Shown in pieces: positions 27,258 to 35,726 of a stretch of 64,000 bases of DNA. Source of the stretch: Qipengyuania gelatinilytica. GTDB lineage: Bacteria; Pseudomonadota; Alphaproteobacteria; Sphingomonadales; Sphingomonadaceae. A model generated the notes under the pieces. It searched no databases and had not been told where the DNA came from. It saw only the letters and a program-made list of their open reading frames with translations. Position 1 is the first letter of the stretch; each line of letters begins with the position of its first letter. The stretch lies in assembly GCF_019711315.1 (NCBI RefSeq), contig NZ_CP081294.1:2294001-2358000 (forward strand), given 5' to 3'. The position numbers and the translations under genes are program-made.

Positions 27258-27285
27258 AAGGCTCGGTGGTATTTCTGGTTCGCGC

Positions 27286-28620
27286 TTAGCGCGCTGCGAC
27301 CCTTACGGCACCGTTATCGAGAAGTGCGCCCGGCAGCGGGTTGTCCTGGGCGTAGGCGATGCAGCCGCCGCCCTTGCCCTTGACGCTGGAGCACATGGAG
27401 CGCGCCGTGTCCTTGGCGTATCCGGTGGCGGCTACGCGGAAGTAGAGGCGGCCGTTGACGCGTGCGCGGCTGATGGTGCGCTCTGCATCGGCCAGTTCGG
27501 GATACATGGCCTGGAACTTGTCCCAGCCAGCCAGCGCGTCTTCCATCGTGAAGTAGGAACCGAGCTGGATGTTGTAGTCACCCTTGGCGACAGCGAGGCG
27601 CGGCGCAGGCTTTGCGGCAGGTGCCGGCTTCGAAGCTGCAGCGGGTTTCGCGATCGGCTTGGAAACCTCATCTTCACTATCAAGGGACGCAACCACGACC
27701 GGCTTGTCCGCAGCCGGCTTGGCCGGAACGAAACGCGGCTCGTCTGCGGCCGGAGCAGCAGGCGCTGCACCGGCGAAAGTTGCCTCGGCATCGACGTCGA
27801 AGCTCTCGACTTCCTCAGCCGGTACGGCTGCGGGAAGTTCGGCTGCGAATGCGAAACCGCTGTCCGCCTGTTCGACGTTTTCCGAAGCGAGCATGTCGAC
27901 ACTGGGGTTGTTGTTGAGCGCAAGCATCGTCGGGAGGCCCGGATCGTTCTGGATCTCGACGTCCAGCAGGCTCGCGATGCGGGTGCGATACTGTTCGGGA
28001 CGCGCGATTGCGCCCCATTCGGCCATGCGATCGCCAACCTTGTCGGCCGGAACGTCTTCGGCAACCATGATGCGCGCTTCGCGCCACTGGCCGCTCATTG
28101 CATAGGCATAGGCGAGGTTCTGGCGAACCTTGGGCGTGTTCTGGCCGCCGCGAAGGGCGTTCGACAGGACATGCACGCCGCGCTGCGGCTGGCCGGCGAG
28201 TGCGATGGCAAGGCCGTAGTCGGCCGGATCGATCACAGCTTCATGACGCTCGAGCGTGTAGATCGCGGCAGGACGGTCGCCCATGCCGGTCTGTGCGAGC
28301 GAGAGGCTGATGACCGTACGCGGCGAGGTGTCGCCGAGCTCGATCGCGTCCGAGAATGCCTGGGCTGCCGACGCAAAGCGACCGGCTTCCAGATAGGCAT
28401 TGCCCAGAAGGGTGCGGGTGTAGGCATCGCGCGGGCTGGCAAGGACTGCGGCTTCCGCGTGGTCGACCGCCTTGTCGCCCTTGCCCTTCTTCAGCGCGGT
28501 TTCGGCCTTGGCGGCAGAATGCGCGGCAGTGGGCGCGACCTTGCCCGTGCAGCCGGCGAGGGCGGTCGATGCAAGTGCCGTGGTGACGGCAAGCCGGATC
28601 AAGGTGTTCCTGTTGGTCAT
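27286..28620 (-). CDS. TPR and SPOR-domain lipoprotein
   Basis: 444 residues. A lipobox (ASTALAGC, Cys near 23) predicts a lipoprotein. Several TPR-like helix pairs follow (about 35-230), then a low-complexity Ala/Pro/Lys linker, and a C-terminal SPOR-type domain beginning GDYNIQLGSYFTMEDALAGW. SPOR domains bind denuded peptidoglycan at division sites, so a cell-wall or division role is likely. It lies downstream of RHH and ParA genes with short gaps and is the last gene before a terminator. The start is ATG 28620, preceded by GAGGGG at 8 nt. Confidence 0.87.
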   Translation of the reverse strand: MTNRNTLIRLAVTTALASTALAGCTGKVAPTAAHSAAKAETALKKGKGDKAVDHAEAAVLASPRDAYTRTLLGNAYLEAGRFASAAQAFSDAIELGDTSPRTVISLSLAQTGMGDRPAAIYTLERHEAVIDPADYGLAIALAGQPQRGVHVLSNALRGGQNTPKVRQNLAYAYAMSGQWREARIMVAEDVPADKVGDRMAEWGAIARPEQYRTRIASLLDVEIQNDPGLPTMLALNNNPSVDMLASENVEQADSGFAFAAELPAAVPAEEVESFDVDAEATFAGAAPAAPAADEPRFVPAKPAADKPVVVASLDSEDEVSKPIAKPAAASKPAPAAKPAPRLAVAKGDYNIQLGSYFTMEDALAGWDKFQAMYPELADAERTISRARVNGRLYFRVAATGYAKDTARSMCSSVKGKGGGCIAYAQDNPLPGALLDNGAVRVAAR

Positions 28621-28659
28621 TACTTTACCCCTCAAAAGGCGATCCCACGTCCTTCAAAT

Positions 28660-29391
28660 TCAATGTGAGCGCTGCTGCACCTGGGCAGCAAGGCTGGCGA
28701 TTTCCGGCATTTCGGCCAAAAGGCCGTCAAGAGCATCGGTCACCAGCTGCTGCGCGCTGCTGCCGCGAACGGTGCAGGCAAGACGCAGCATCAGGTGACG
28801 TTCCGGGTCGAGACGCAGCGTGAAGGCCGCGCGCTTCCCCTTGCTCGCCGCGCTGCTACGCGTGGCGGGCTTTGTCTTGTTCTTCTTGGGCGCAGCAATC
28901 GCCGAAGCATCGAAACGGACTCCCGTCTTCTGTTCCGGTTCGGCGGCGTCGCCTTCGTCCCGGCTGGCGAGCCGGCTGGTGATCTTGTCGATCGATTCGC
29001 GCACCTGGTTCGCAGACGGCGATTCTTCACCATGGCGTGCGTTGATCGGGACGATATCGGCACCCTCGGAAGGCTGCTCGTCATTGTCCTGTGCGAAATC
29101 GGTCTCTTCGACCTGCTCGACCGGACCGGCCTGGATCAGGCTCGATTCGGACAGCGAGGGCGCCTTGGGCATGATGCGGCGCGCTTCGCCTGCAACGCTT
29201 GCGGCTTCGGGGTAGGCAGGCGACGGGGCATCTTCACCCATGTCGTTCCACCCCAGGTCCTCGAGATTGGCAGCTGCCGCTACGCCGTCGACCGGGCCGA
29301 GGGCCGCGGACTGCGGACGCATGGCAGGCTTCGCGCCGCCCTTGCGTGCAAGCAGGGTCGAGGAAAGAGATGCGAAATTGGCGTCTGACAT
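28660..29391 (-). CDS. protein with C-terminal ribbon-helix-helix-like domain, next to ParA
   Basis: 243 residues. The first 170 are acidic, Pro/Ala-rich and likely disordered. A basic stretch (PKKNKTKPATRSSAASKGKR) precedes a compact segment RAAFTLRLDPERHLMLRLAC...SAQQLVTDALDGLL that looks like a ribbon-helix-helix fold. It could bind DNA or a partner of the adjacent ParA ATPase in place of a ParB. No family name is recognised. Gaps to ParA (31 bp) and to the TPR-SPOR gene (39 bp) imply one operon. Confidence 0.65.
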   Translation of the reverse strand: MSDANFASLSSTLLARKGGAKPAMRPQSAALGPVDGVAAAANLEDLGWNDMGEDAPSPAYPEAASVAGEARRIMPKAPSLSESSLIQAGPVEQVEETDFAQDNDEQPSEGADIVPINARHGEESPSANQVRESIDKITSRLASRDEGDAAEPEQKTGVRFDASAIAAPKKNKTKPATRSSAASKGKRAAFTLRLDPERHLMLRLACTVRGSSAQQLVTDALDGLLAEMPEIASLAAQVQQRSH

Positions 29392-29422
29392 CCGGCTGGC
29401 CTCCGCCTTTCCTTAGTTGCTC

Positions 29423-30139
29423 TTACTGGGCCACCCGGCGACCGAAGCCGCCGGCGGGGCGATATGCACCGGGCTGCTGCGCCTGCTGATTCGGCGCAGA
29501 GAAGACGGTGCGGCGGAACTGCTTTTCGAGCCGATCCGAAATATACTTCCAGAGAGCGGTGACCTCTGCCGCCGAACGGCTTTCCGGGTCGACTTCCATC
29601 ACCGTGCGGCCGTCGATCATCGAGGCAGCGAAATCGGTGCGATGGTGGAGGGTGATCGGGGCAACGGTGCCGTGCTGCGAGAGCGCGACGGCTGCTTCCG
29701 AAGTGATCTTGGCCTTGGGCGTTGCAGCGTTGACCACGAAGATCAGCGGCTTGCCGGCGCGTTCGCACAGGTCGACCGTTGCGCCAACGGCACGAAGATC
29801 GTGCGGGCTGGGACGAGTCGGAACCACGATCAGCTCGGCAACCGAGATCACCGACTGGATCGCCATGGTGATCGCCGGCGGCGTATCGATGACGGCAAGC
29901 TTAAAGCCCTGCTGGCGGAGAATCGCCAGGTCGGCTGCGAGCCGTGCGACGGTGGTCTGGGCGAAGGCGGGCAATTCCGCTTCACGTTCGTTCCACCAGT
30001 CGGCAAGCGACCCCTGCGGGTCGATGTCGATCAGGACGACCGGGCCAGCGCCCGCTCGCTGGGCCTGAACGGCCAGATGTCCGGAGAGCGTGGTTTTACC
30101 CGATCCGCCCTTCTGCGATGCCAAAGCCAGTACACGCAA
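29423..30139 (-). CDS. ParA/MinD-family ATPase (orphan)
   Basis: 238 residues with the deviant Walker A QKGGSGKTT (9-17), a Walker A' region LIDIDPQGSLADWW, and Walker B AVIDTPP. It starts at TTG 30139, well placed after GGGGGA at 7 nt. The C-terminus is Gln/Pro/Arg-rich (QQAQQPGAYRPAGGFGRR). Chromosome-segregation ParA is normally beside parB and gidB, which are absent, so this is an orphan ParA of the kind that positions protein cargo. Its operon mates are an RHH-like protein and a SPOR lipoprotein, with another SPOR gene divergent at 30352. Confidence 0.9.
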   Translation of the reverse strand: MRVLALASQKGGSGKTTLSGHLAVQAQRAGAGPVVLIDIDPQGSLADWWNEREAELPAFAQTTVARLAADLAILRQQGFKLAVIDTPPAITMAIQSVISVAELIVVPTRPSPHDLRAVGATVDLCERAGKPLIFVVNAATPKAKITSEAAVALSQHGTVAPITLHHRTDFAASMIDGRTVMEVDPESRSAAEVTALWKYISDRLEKQFRRTVFSAPNQQAQQPGAYRPAGGFGRRVAQ

Positions 30140-30351
30140 GGCTAGGTCCCCCTATAGCGCCTGTAACAATCATTATGCCGCTGGTGTGCGGCGGTCTCGA
30201 ATTGAGGGGATCGCAGACTACCCCTAATTTAAGGTTAATCCTGTTAAACATTCCGCATCGCCCGGGTGGCTGCGAGATGTTAACGCACGGCCTGCTATTC
30301 CGTGGAGCGAGGCGGGACGGGTCCCGCTCCCACTTGGATCGGGGCAGACTT

Positions 30352-31317
30352 ATGATGATGGCGGGTAAATATTTGGTGGCATTGGGCTCTGCGGCAATCG
30401 CGGTGGTATGCGCAGGGCCCGCGCTTGCGGACACACGATCCGGCGTGATCGCCTGGAATGCTGGCGATTATAGTGCCGCGGTCCGCGAATGGCAGGCGCC
30501 CGCCGCGCAAGGCGATGCGAATGCCCAATTCAACCTCGCGCAGGCCTATCGGTATGGCCGGGGCGTGTCGCAGGACCTCACCCGCGCCGAGGAATATTAT
30601 GCCGCCGCAGCCGCATCGGGGCACGAGGATGCGGCCGATCTTTATGGTATCCTGCTGTTCCAGCGTGGAGCCGAGGCAGAGGCGCTCCCCTATTTGCGCA
30701 CGGCCGCGAGGCGCGGGAATACGGCGGCGCGGTATTTTCTCTCGCTCGCGCATTTCAATGGCGACGTGGCTGAAAAGGACTGGCCGCTTGCCTATGCCCT
30801 TGCGTCGCTCGCCGATGTCGGAGGCCTTACGCAAGCCACCCGCGCGCTCGGTCGCATGGATCCTTATCTTTCCGCCGAACAGAAGCGCGAGGCGCTGATG
30901 CTGGCAGAGCAGATCGGCGAGAGCGAGCTCGCCCCAAAGCGCGACATCGCCCTCATGGCCATTGCTTCTGGTGCCGCGGCCGACCCGACCCGGCAAGTGC
31001 AAGTCCCTGCGCGCACCGCATCTCCCGCACCCGCCACGGCTCCGCCTGCGGTTGCGACACCTACCCGTACCGCAGCTACCGACAGGACGGCGGGTCAGTG
31101 GAAGGTTCAACTCGGCGCCTTCGGCGTGCCGGGGAATGTCGGACGCATGTGGAACAGTGTCGCCGCGCTCCCCGAGATCGAGGGGCGCGAGCGGATCGAG
31201 AAGCCGGCAGGGCGGCTCACGATCTTGCAGGCGGGCGGCTATGCAAGCCGTTCGGAGGCGAATGCCGCCTGCGCCGCGCTGAAGCGCAGAGGACATGATT
31301 GTCTTGTGACCCGGTGA
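30352..31317 (+). CDS. SEL1-repeat and SPOR-domain periplasmic protein
   Basis: 321 residues from ATG 30352 (two more ATGs follow at once). A signal peptide ends near AGPALA, then SEL1-like repeats (NAGDYSAAVREWQAPAAQGD, AQFNLAQAYRYGRGV, ADLYGILLFQRG) run to about 190, an Ala/Pro/Thr linker to about 240, and a C-terminal SPOR-type domain (GQWKVQLGAFG...LQAGGY). It is divergent from the parA operon across 212 bp, and both flanks carry SPOR proteins, hinting at a shared envelope or division role. The open frame continues upstream of the signal peptide but without coding character. Confidence 0.87.
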   Translation: MMMAGKYLVALGSAAIAVVCAGPALADTRSGVIAWNAGDYSAAVREWQAPAAQGDANAQFNLAQAYRYGRGVSQDLTRAEEYYAAAAASGHEDAADLYGILLFQRGAEAEALPYLRTAARRGNTAARYFLSLAHFNGDVAEKDWPLAYALASLADVGGLTQATRALGRMDPYLSAEQKREALMLAEQIGESELAPKRDIALMAIASGAAADPTRQVQVPARTASPAPATAPPAVATPTRTAATDRTAGQWKVQLGAFGVPGNVGRMWNSVAALPEIEGRERIEKPAGRLTILQAGGYASRSEANAACAALKRRGHDCLVTR

Positions 31318-31350
31318 TCCAGCCACCTTCCCTGATTCGTCGATACCGCT

Positions 31351-32637
31351 ATGGGTGAGGGGGATGATGCAGGACACAGCCCGCTCGTGAGCGACACGAC
31401 ACCCGACATGATCCAGCCTATCGCCGAAAGTGGCGAACGGATCGAAAGCCTCGACTTCGTGCGCGGGGTCGCGGTTCTGGGCATCCTCGTGGCGAATATC
31501 ATCGCCATGGGGCAGCCGTTCGAGGCCGCTTTCTTCCCGGGTGCCTTCACGCTGACGCCGACCGATCTGGATATGCAGCTGTGGGTCGGACAATTCGTCC
31601 TGATCGACGGAAAGATGCGCGGGCTCTTCAGCCTGTTATTCGGGGCGGGGCTGTACCTCTTCCTCGAAAAGAGCTGGGAAAGCGGACGCACCCTGGGCTT
31701 ACAGGCGCGGCGGTTGTTCTGGCTCGGCTGCTTCGGCCTCATCCATTACTACTTCATCTGGGCGGGAGACATCCTGTTCCTCTACGCAGTGTGCGGCTTC
31801 GGCGTGATCGCGCTTTCGGGCCTGTCGGCCAAGTTGCAGCTGGCGTTTGGCGTGATCGGCTACCTGACAGGCGCGATGTTCTTTGCGCTGGTGAACTTCA
31901 TCACCATGCGTGCCATTGCAAATGACGGAACGCTCGAGGGCATGGGGGGCGCTTTCATGGAGGCAGCCGAATACGGGCTCTACGATGCGCAGGTCGAAAC
32001 AGCGATCCGGCAGCATGGCACCTATCTCGATTTCGTGGCGCATACTTTCGAGGTGCACGCCACCGAGCCGTTCGCCAGCCTGCTCGACGGGGCGATGGAG
32101 GCCCTGCCACTGATGGCGATCGGCATGGCGCTTTATCGTTTCGGCCTGTTCGAGGGCAGGATGAATGGCCGCAGGCTGCTTGCAGCCTCGTGGACAGGCT
32201 TTCTCGTCGGTGGCGCGGCGCTGCTCTGGATTGCCCTCGACACTCTCGAAGGCGGTATCGGCTATTATGAGGGTCTCGCCGCATCAACCGGGTGGGCGCC
32301 CCTGCCGCGCCTCGTCATGATGCTCGGCATGCTGGGGCTGCTGGTCAGCTACGCGCCGCAGGCAAGCGGGCGGATCGGGCAAAGCATCAAGGCTGCGGGC
32401 AGGACGGCTTTCACCAACTACCTTGGCGCTTCGATCGTGATGCTGTTCGTCTTCGGCAACTGGGGCCTGGACCTGTTCGGCGAGCTGTCACGGACCTCGC
32501 TCTACGGTGTCGTGGCCCTGGCCTGGATCGTAATGCTCCTTTGGTCGCGCCTCTGGCTGGAGCATTATCGATACGGCCCGCTCGAGTGGCTGTGGCGCTG
32601 CCTGACCTACGGCAGGGTGTTCCAGCTCCGCCGCTGA
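31351..32637 (+). CDS. DUF418 family multi-spanning membrane protein
   Basis: 428 residues with about 10 membrane helices and the DUF418-typical opening SGERIESLDFVRGVAVLGIL, the core LFGAGLYLF, and the C-terminal half TAFTNYLGASIV with W-E-H-x-R-x-GPLEWLWR. Some DUF418 members are linked to acyl transfer or transport, but no function is established. Alternative starts at GTG 31387 or ATG 31408 would remove only the poorly conserved N-terminus. It ends 70 bp before bfd. Confidence 0.85.
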   Translation: MGEGDDAGHSPLVSDTTPDMIQPIAESGERIESLDFVRGVAVLGILVANIIAMGQPFEAAFFPGAFTLTPTDLDMQLWVGQFVLIDGKMRGLFSLLFGAGLYLFLEKSWESGRTLGLQARRLFWLGCFGLIHYYFIWAGDILFLYAVCGFGVIALSGLSAKLQLAFGVIGYLTGAMFFALVNFITMRAIANDGTLEGMGGAFMEAAEYGLYDAQVETAIRQHGTYLDFVAHTFEVHATEPFASLLDGAMEALPLMAIGMALYRFGLFEGRMNGRRLLAASWTGFLVGGAALLWIALDTLEGGIGYYEGLAASTGWAPLPRLVMMLGMLGLLVSYAPQASGRIGQSIKAAGRTAFTNYLGASIVMLFVFGNWGLDLFGELSRTSLYGVVALAWIVMLLWSRLWLEHYRYGPLEWLWRCLTYGRVFQLRR

Positions 32638-32648
32638 TTGCTTGCTAT

Positions 32649-32663
32649 TGCGAATAAGTCGCA
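32649..32663. promoter_or_regulatory. Fur-like dyad 1 upstream of bfd
   Basis: TGCGA-ATAAG-TCGCA is a perfect 5-bp inverted repeat with a 5-bp centre. It resembles the TGCGAAT-centred iron-box form reported for alphaproteobacterial Fur-type regulators. It lies about 45 bp before the bfd ATG. Confidence 0.45.
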
Positions 32664-32674
32664 TTATACCTGCT

Positions 32675-32693
32675 TTTGCGGATCAATCGCAAA
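32675..32693. promoter_or_regulatory. Fur-like dyad 2 upstream of bfd
   Basis: TTTGCG-GATCAAT-CGCAAA is a perfect 6-bp inverted repeat with a 7-bp centre, 15 bp before the bfd ATG. Together with dyad 1 it makes iron-responsive control of bfd likely. Confidence 0.5.
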
Positions 32694-32707
32694 GGATTCT
32701 ACGGCGC

Positions 32708-32902
32708 ATGTACACCTGCATCTGCAATGCCATTCGGGAAAGCGAGCTGCGCAACGTGGCGCGCCGTTGTCCGGGCGATGCAGAGGCTTGCTACGCTGCC
32801 CTGGGCAAGCGCCCGGCTTGCGGGACCTGCCTCGACGAAGCCGATGCGATCATCTTCGAAGAGCGCGAATTGGCCTTCGAACCGACCACTGTCGCAGCCT
32901 AG
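32708..32902 (+). CDS. bfd: bacterioferritin-associated ferredoxin
   Basis: A 64-residue [2Fe-2S] protein with cluster cysteines C4, C6, C38 and C41 (TCIC...CGTC), the Bfd pattern C-x-C-x31-C-x2-C. Bfd reduces the ferric core of bacterioferritin to release iron. bfr follows after 123 bp. ATG 32708 is chosen because Bfd proteins begin directly with MYxCIC. Two Fur-like dyads lie upstream and a hairpin with TTTT follows. Confidence 0.93.
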   Translation: MYTCICNAIRESELRNVARRCPGDAEACYAALGKRPACGTCLDEADAIIFEERELAFEPTTVAA

Positions 32903-32912
32903 TTTCCGCTAC

Positions 32913-32927
32913 TGAAAATCGCTCTCA
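32913..32927. promoter_or_regulatory. possible Fur site between bfd and bfr
   Basis: TGAAAATCGCTCTCA matches the TGA-N9-TCA frame of classical Fur boxes with partial inner symmetry. It is weaker than the two sites before bfd. Confidence 0.25.
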
Positions 32928-32929
32928 AC

Positions 32930-32949
32930 TGGCGGAATTCCGCCATTTT
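32930..32949 (+). terminator. short intrinsic terminator after bfd
   Basis: TGGCGG-AATT-CCGCCA is a perfect 16-bp palindrome followed by TTTT, 27 bp after the bfd stop. It would separate bfd from bfr or lower read-through. Confidence 0.55.
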
Positions 32950-33025
32950 CTCGCTGTCCGGCCTTCTTTCCGCCGCATGGAGCGCGCATAGCTTCGCAAG
33001 CAATATCCAAGCGGAGAAGTGAGCC

Positions 33026-33517
33026 ATGAAGGGCGATCCCAAGGTCATCGAGTTTCTCAACAAGGCACTCACCAACGAGCTGACCGCGATCAACCAGTAC
33101 TGGCTGCACTACCGTGTCCTCGCCGATTGGGGCGTGACCAAGCTTGCCGAATACGAACGTCACGAATCGATCGACGAGATGAAGCATGCCGACGTGCTGG
33201 CAGAGCGGATCCTCTTCCTCGGCGGCCTTCCCAACTTCCAGGCCATCCACAAGCTCAAGGTGGGCGAGACGGTGGAGGAAATTCTCAAGGCCGATCTCGC
33301 AGTCGAGATGGAAGCGATCCCGCTACTCAAAGACGCGATTTCCCATTGCGAGGAAGTCCGCGACTACACCACCCGCGAAATCTTCGAGCGCATCCTGGAA
33401 AGCGAGGAAGAGCATGTCGACTTCCTCGAAACACAGTTCGACATGATCGAACGCATGGGGCTGCAGAATTACGTGCAGCTCAATTCCAAGGCTGCCGGCG
33501 AGGGCGACGAGGGCTAG
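33026..33517 (+). CDS. bfr: bacterioferritin
   Basis: 163 residues, 24-mer iron storage protein. Ferroxidase ligands are E18 (TNELTAINQYW), E51 and H54 (DEMKHAD), E94 and E127; the haem ligand Met52 is present, so it is haem-binding Bfr rather than ferritin. GGAG precedes the ATG by 6-7 nt. The stop codon overlaps that of the convergent small gene (CTAG, 33514-33517). Its pairing with bfd and the iron-box-like sites fits standard iron storage and release. Confidence 0.97.
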   Translation: MKGDPKVIEFLNKALTNELTAINQYWLHYRVLADWGVTKLAEYERHESIDEMKHADVLAERILFLGGLPNFQAIHKLKVGETVEEILKADLAVEMEAIPLLKDAISHCEEVRDYTTREIFERILESEEEHVDFLETQFDMIERMGLQNYVQLNSKAAGEGDEG

Positions 33518-33726
33518 TTCGGCCCCAGCGCCCAGAAGCTTGCATGATCGCCGCCGTGCTTCGTCAGCCGGCCAAGCCGGCGCTCGCCCTCCCACAGCTC
33601 CGCACACCCCTCGTGCATGTTGATGTCCGCAATGGCGAGGGCAGTGGGCACGTCCAGTGCCTCGACAATCATGGGGCCGCCACTGCTCGAGCGCCGTTCT
33701 TCAATCGACACGTGAATGCGCGTCAT
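33514..33726 (-). CDS. small hypothetical protein
   Basis: 70 residues starting at ATG 33726, which is preceded by AGGAGA. It begins MTRIHVSIEERRSSSGGP and ends GDHASFWALGPN, mixed charged and hydrophobic, with no signal peptide or membrane segment. No family is recognised. It faces bfr tail to tail with a 4-bp stop overlap. Upstream 131 bp show no clear promoter. Confidence 0.65.
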   Translation of the reverse strand: MTRIHVSIEERRSSSGGPMIVEALDVPTALAIADINMHEGCAELWEGERRLGRLTKHGGDHASFWALGPN

Positions 33727-33857
33727 GGCGTTCTCCTGTCTTGCTGGGGCGCATTGATGCGCAGGTCGAATGAACAGGACGCAACCGCCCACCTACGGTC
33801 TCGCCGCAGGAACCTCCTGCCCCTGTTCGGGCGCTATTTAACGGCGAACCGAATTCT

Positions 33858-35636
33858 CTAAAGCCGGTCCATCGAGAGCCAGTCGGTCTCGCCCTGCCAG
33901 ATCTCGTCGAGCTTGGCCTTGGCTGCGCGGGCCTCCAGCCGGTTGCCTGCCGCAGCCTGCGCTTTCGACAGGCCATAGAGCGCCCAGCCATTGTTCGGGG
34001 CCAGGAACAAGGCCTTGCGGAAGGCGGCGACGGCGTCTTCGTGACGACCCATCTTGTAGAGCGCCGCGCCGCGCGATTGCGCGACGGGGTAATACCAGAA
34101 GGGCGGCTCGGAATAGGGGATGGTCGCCTCGATACTCTCGGCCAGCTCGAAATAGCGCACTGCCGCTGCCGCATCGCCGCTTGCCAGCGCCAGTCGCCCG
34201 CGCGCGGCAAGGCCCGCCAGCTTGACGATATCGGGAGCGGGGAAGCCCTGCTCGGTCATGGCCTGCACCTCGGGTGCGTCGATCATCGCGTCGATCTGGC
34301 CGATCACGTCCTCGGCCGAAGCTTCGTCACCCGCCAGTGCATGGCCGACGGCCCGCGCATAGAGCCGCATCGCGTCCACATAGGCGAGGTCGGACTTCTC
34401 GCTGGTCAGGGCTAGGATTGCCTGCGGCGAACCCGTCTGGGCGAGCGCGAAATGCGGCGCGGCATGGATCGCCTGCACCCAGGCTAGCTGGCGCGCGATA
34501 TCGGCATCGAGGATCCCTTCCAGCCGTGCGGTCTCGCTCGCCACCGCCTGCATGTTTCCGACCATCTGCGCGCTGGTCAGCAGGAAATGGACGTTATGCG
34601 GATAGTAGCCGTAACGATAAAGCGCGTCCTCGGGTGCGCTGGCGAGATAGGCCTCATCGGCGCGCGCGGCGGCGATATTCGCCTCGATCGAATCCCCGTA
34701 GCGTCCGATCCGGTAGTAAATATGCGCGGGCATGTGGACGAGATGGCCCAGCGCGCGCGGTCCGCTGCGATTGAGCTCGTCCGCGGCCGCTTCCGCCCGC
34801 TTGGGATCGGGTCCGTTTTCGAGCAGGTGGATGAGCAGGTGCGAAGCCTGCGGATGCTGCGGATTGCGCGCGAGAACGGTCTCTATGCGTTCGACCGCCT
34901 TGCCGATGCGTGGCTGCGCTTCCTTGCCTTCCGTCCAGTAGTTCCACGGCGTCGTGTTCATCGCCGCTTCTGCTGCGAGAATCTGGAGGTCGTCGTTGCT
35001 GGCATTGGCATCGGCCAGCGCTGCCATCGCATCCGCATATTGCGCGTCGAGCGCGGCACGATCTGCATTAAGCGAATAGCGTTGTTTTTGCGCAGCGATG
35101 ATCGCCCGCTCGGTCTCGCTTGCATTCGCGGCGAGTTCGGTCGCGCGTTCGAGCGCTGCCAGCGCATCGCGGTTCGCGGCGTCGTCCATCCCGGCGTTGA
35201 TGTTCGGACCATTGGCAAGCGCCACGCCCCACCAGCACATGGCGCAGTCGGGTGCGAGACGGGCAGCTTCGCGGAATGAGCGGATCGCGGCCTTGTGGTT
35301 GAAGCCGTAAGTCAGCGCGATGCCTTGGTCGAAATAGCTGCGCGCTTCGCCCGTTAGCCCGGTGACCGGAATGTCGTAGCGCCCGGTGTTTCCGATCAGG
35401 CCGATGGTGGCCGCAGTCGCAAGCTGGCTTGCACCGAAGGACCTTGCCAGCTCGAGCCGCCGGTCTAGCGCAGCGGCTCCTGTGAAGAAGCCCCTGCAGG
35501 CGTTGCGGCCGGGCAGGGTGGGGTCGAGTGCCGCGAGCTGGGCCTCGCTCAGCGCGGCAGACGTGGGCGAACTCATCGGGCCTGACAGCGCGAGGGGAGC
35601 GGCGAGGGCAATGCCCAAGGTGATGGGGGTTTTCAT
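33858..35636 (-). CDS. large secreted TPR-repeat protein
   Basis: 592 residues from ATG 35636 (GGAG 7 nt upstream). A signal peptide (GIALAAPLALSGPMS) precedes TPR-like repeats (FDQGIALTYGFNHKAAIRSFREA; late repeats near 515-560). A CxxCW motif lies in PDCAMCWWGVALANGPNIN near residue 130, and MPAHIYYRIGRY near 320. Such long TPR proteins with CxxCW are seen in many proteobacteria and have no assigned role. The two cysteines could form a redox pair or a haem/metal site. Monocistronic. Confidence 0.82.
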   Translation of the reverse strand: MKTPITLGIALAAPLALSGPMSSPTSAALSEAQLAALDPTLPGRNACRGFFTGAAALDRRLELARSFGASQLATAATIGLIGNTGRYDIPVTGLTGEARSYFDQGIALTYGFNHKAAIRSFREAARLAPDCAMCWWGVALANGPNINAGMDDAANRDALAALERATELAANASETERAIIAAQKQRYSLNADRAALDAQYADAMAALADANASNDDLQILAAEAAMNTTPWNYWTEGKEAQPRIGKAVERIETVLARNPQHPQASHLLIHLLENGPDPKRAEAAADELNRSGPRALGHLVHMPAHIYYRIGRYGDSIEANIAAARADEAYLASAPEDALYRYGYYPHNVHFLLTSAQMVGNMQAVASETARLEGILDADIARQLAWVQAIHAAPHFALAQTGSPQAILALTSEKSDLAYVDAMRLYARAVGHALAGDEASAEDVIGQIDAMIDAPEVQAMTEQGFPAPDIVKLAGLAARGRLALASGDAAAAVRYFELAESIEATIPYSEPPFWYYPVAQSRGAALYKMGRHEDAVAAFRKALFLAPNNGWALYGLSKAQAAAGNRLEARAAKAKLDEIWQGETDWLSMDRL

Positions 35637-35726
35637 GGTCGGTCTCCGTCCGCGACCCATGAAAGTGGATACTGTTCTGTTCTGTTGTGCGGCGAGATTA
35701 GCACCGACCCGCCGATTCGGCCAGAT

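Noticed and set aside
29944..31317. Extended 457-codon frame for the SEL1-SPOR gene
   Set aside because: The extension runs antisense through parA; the signal peptide starts at ATG 30352.
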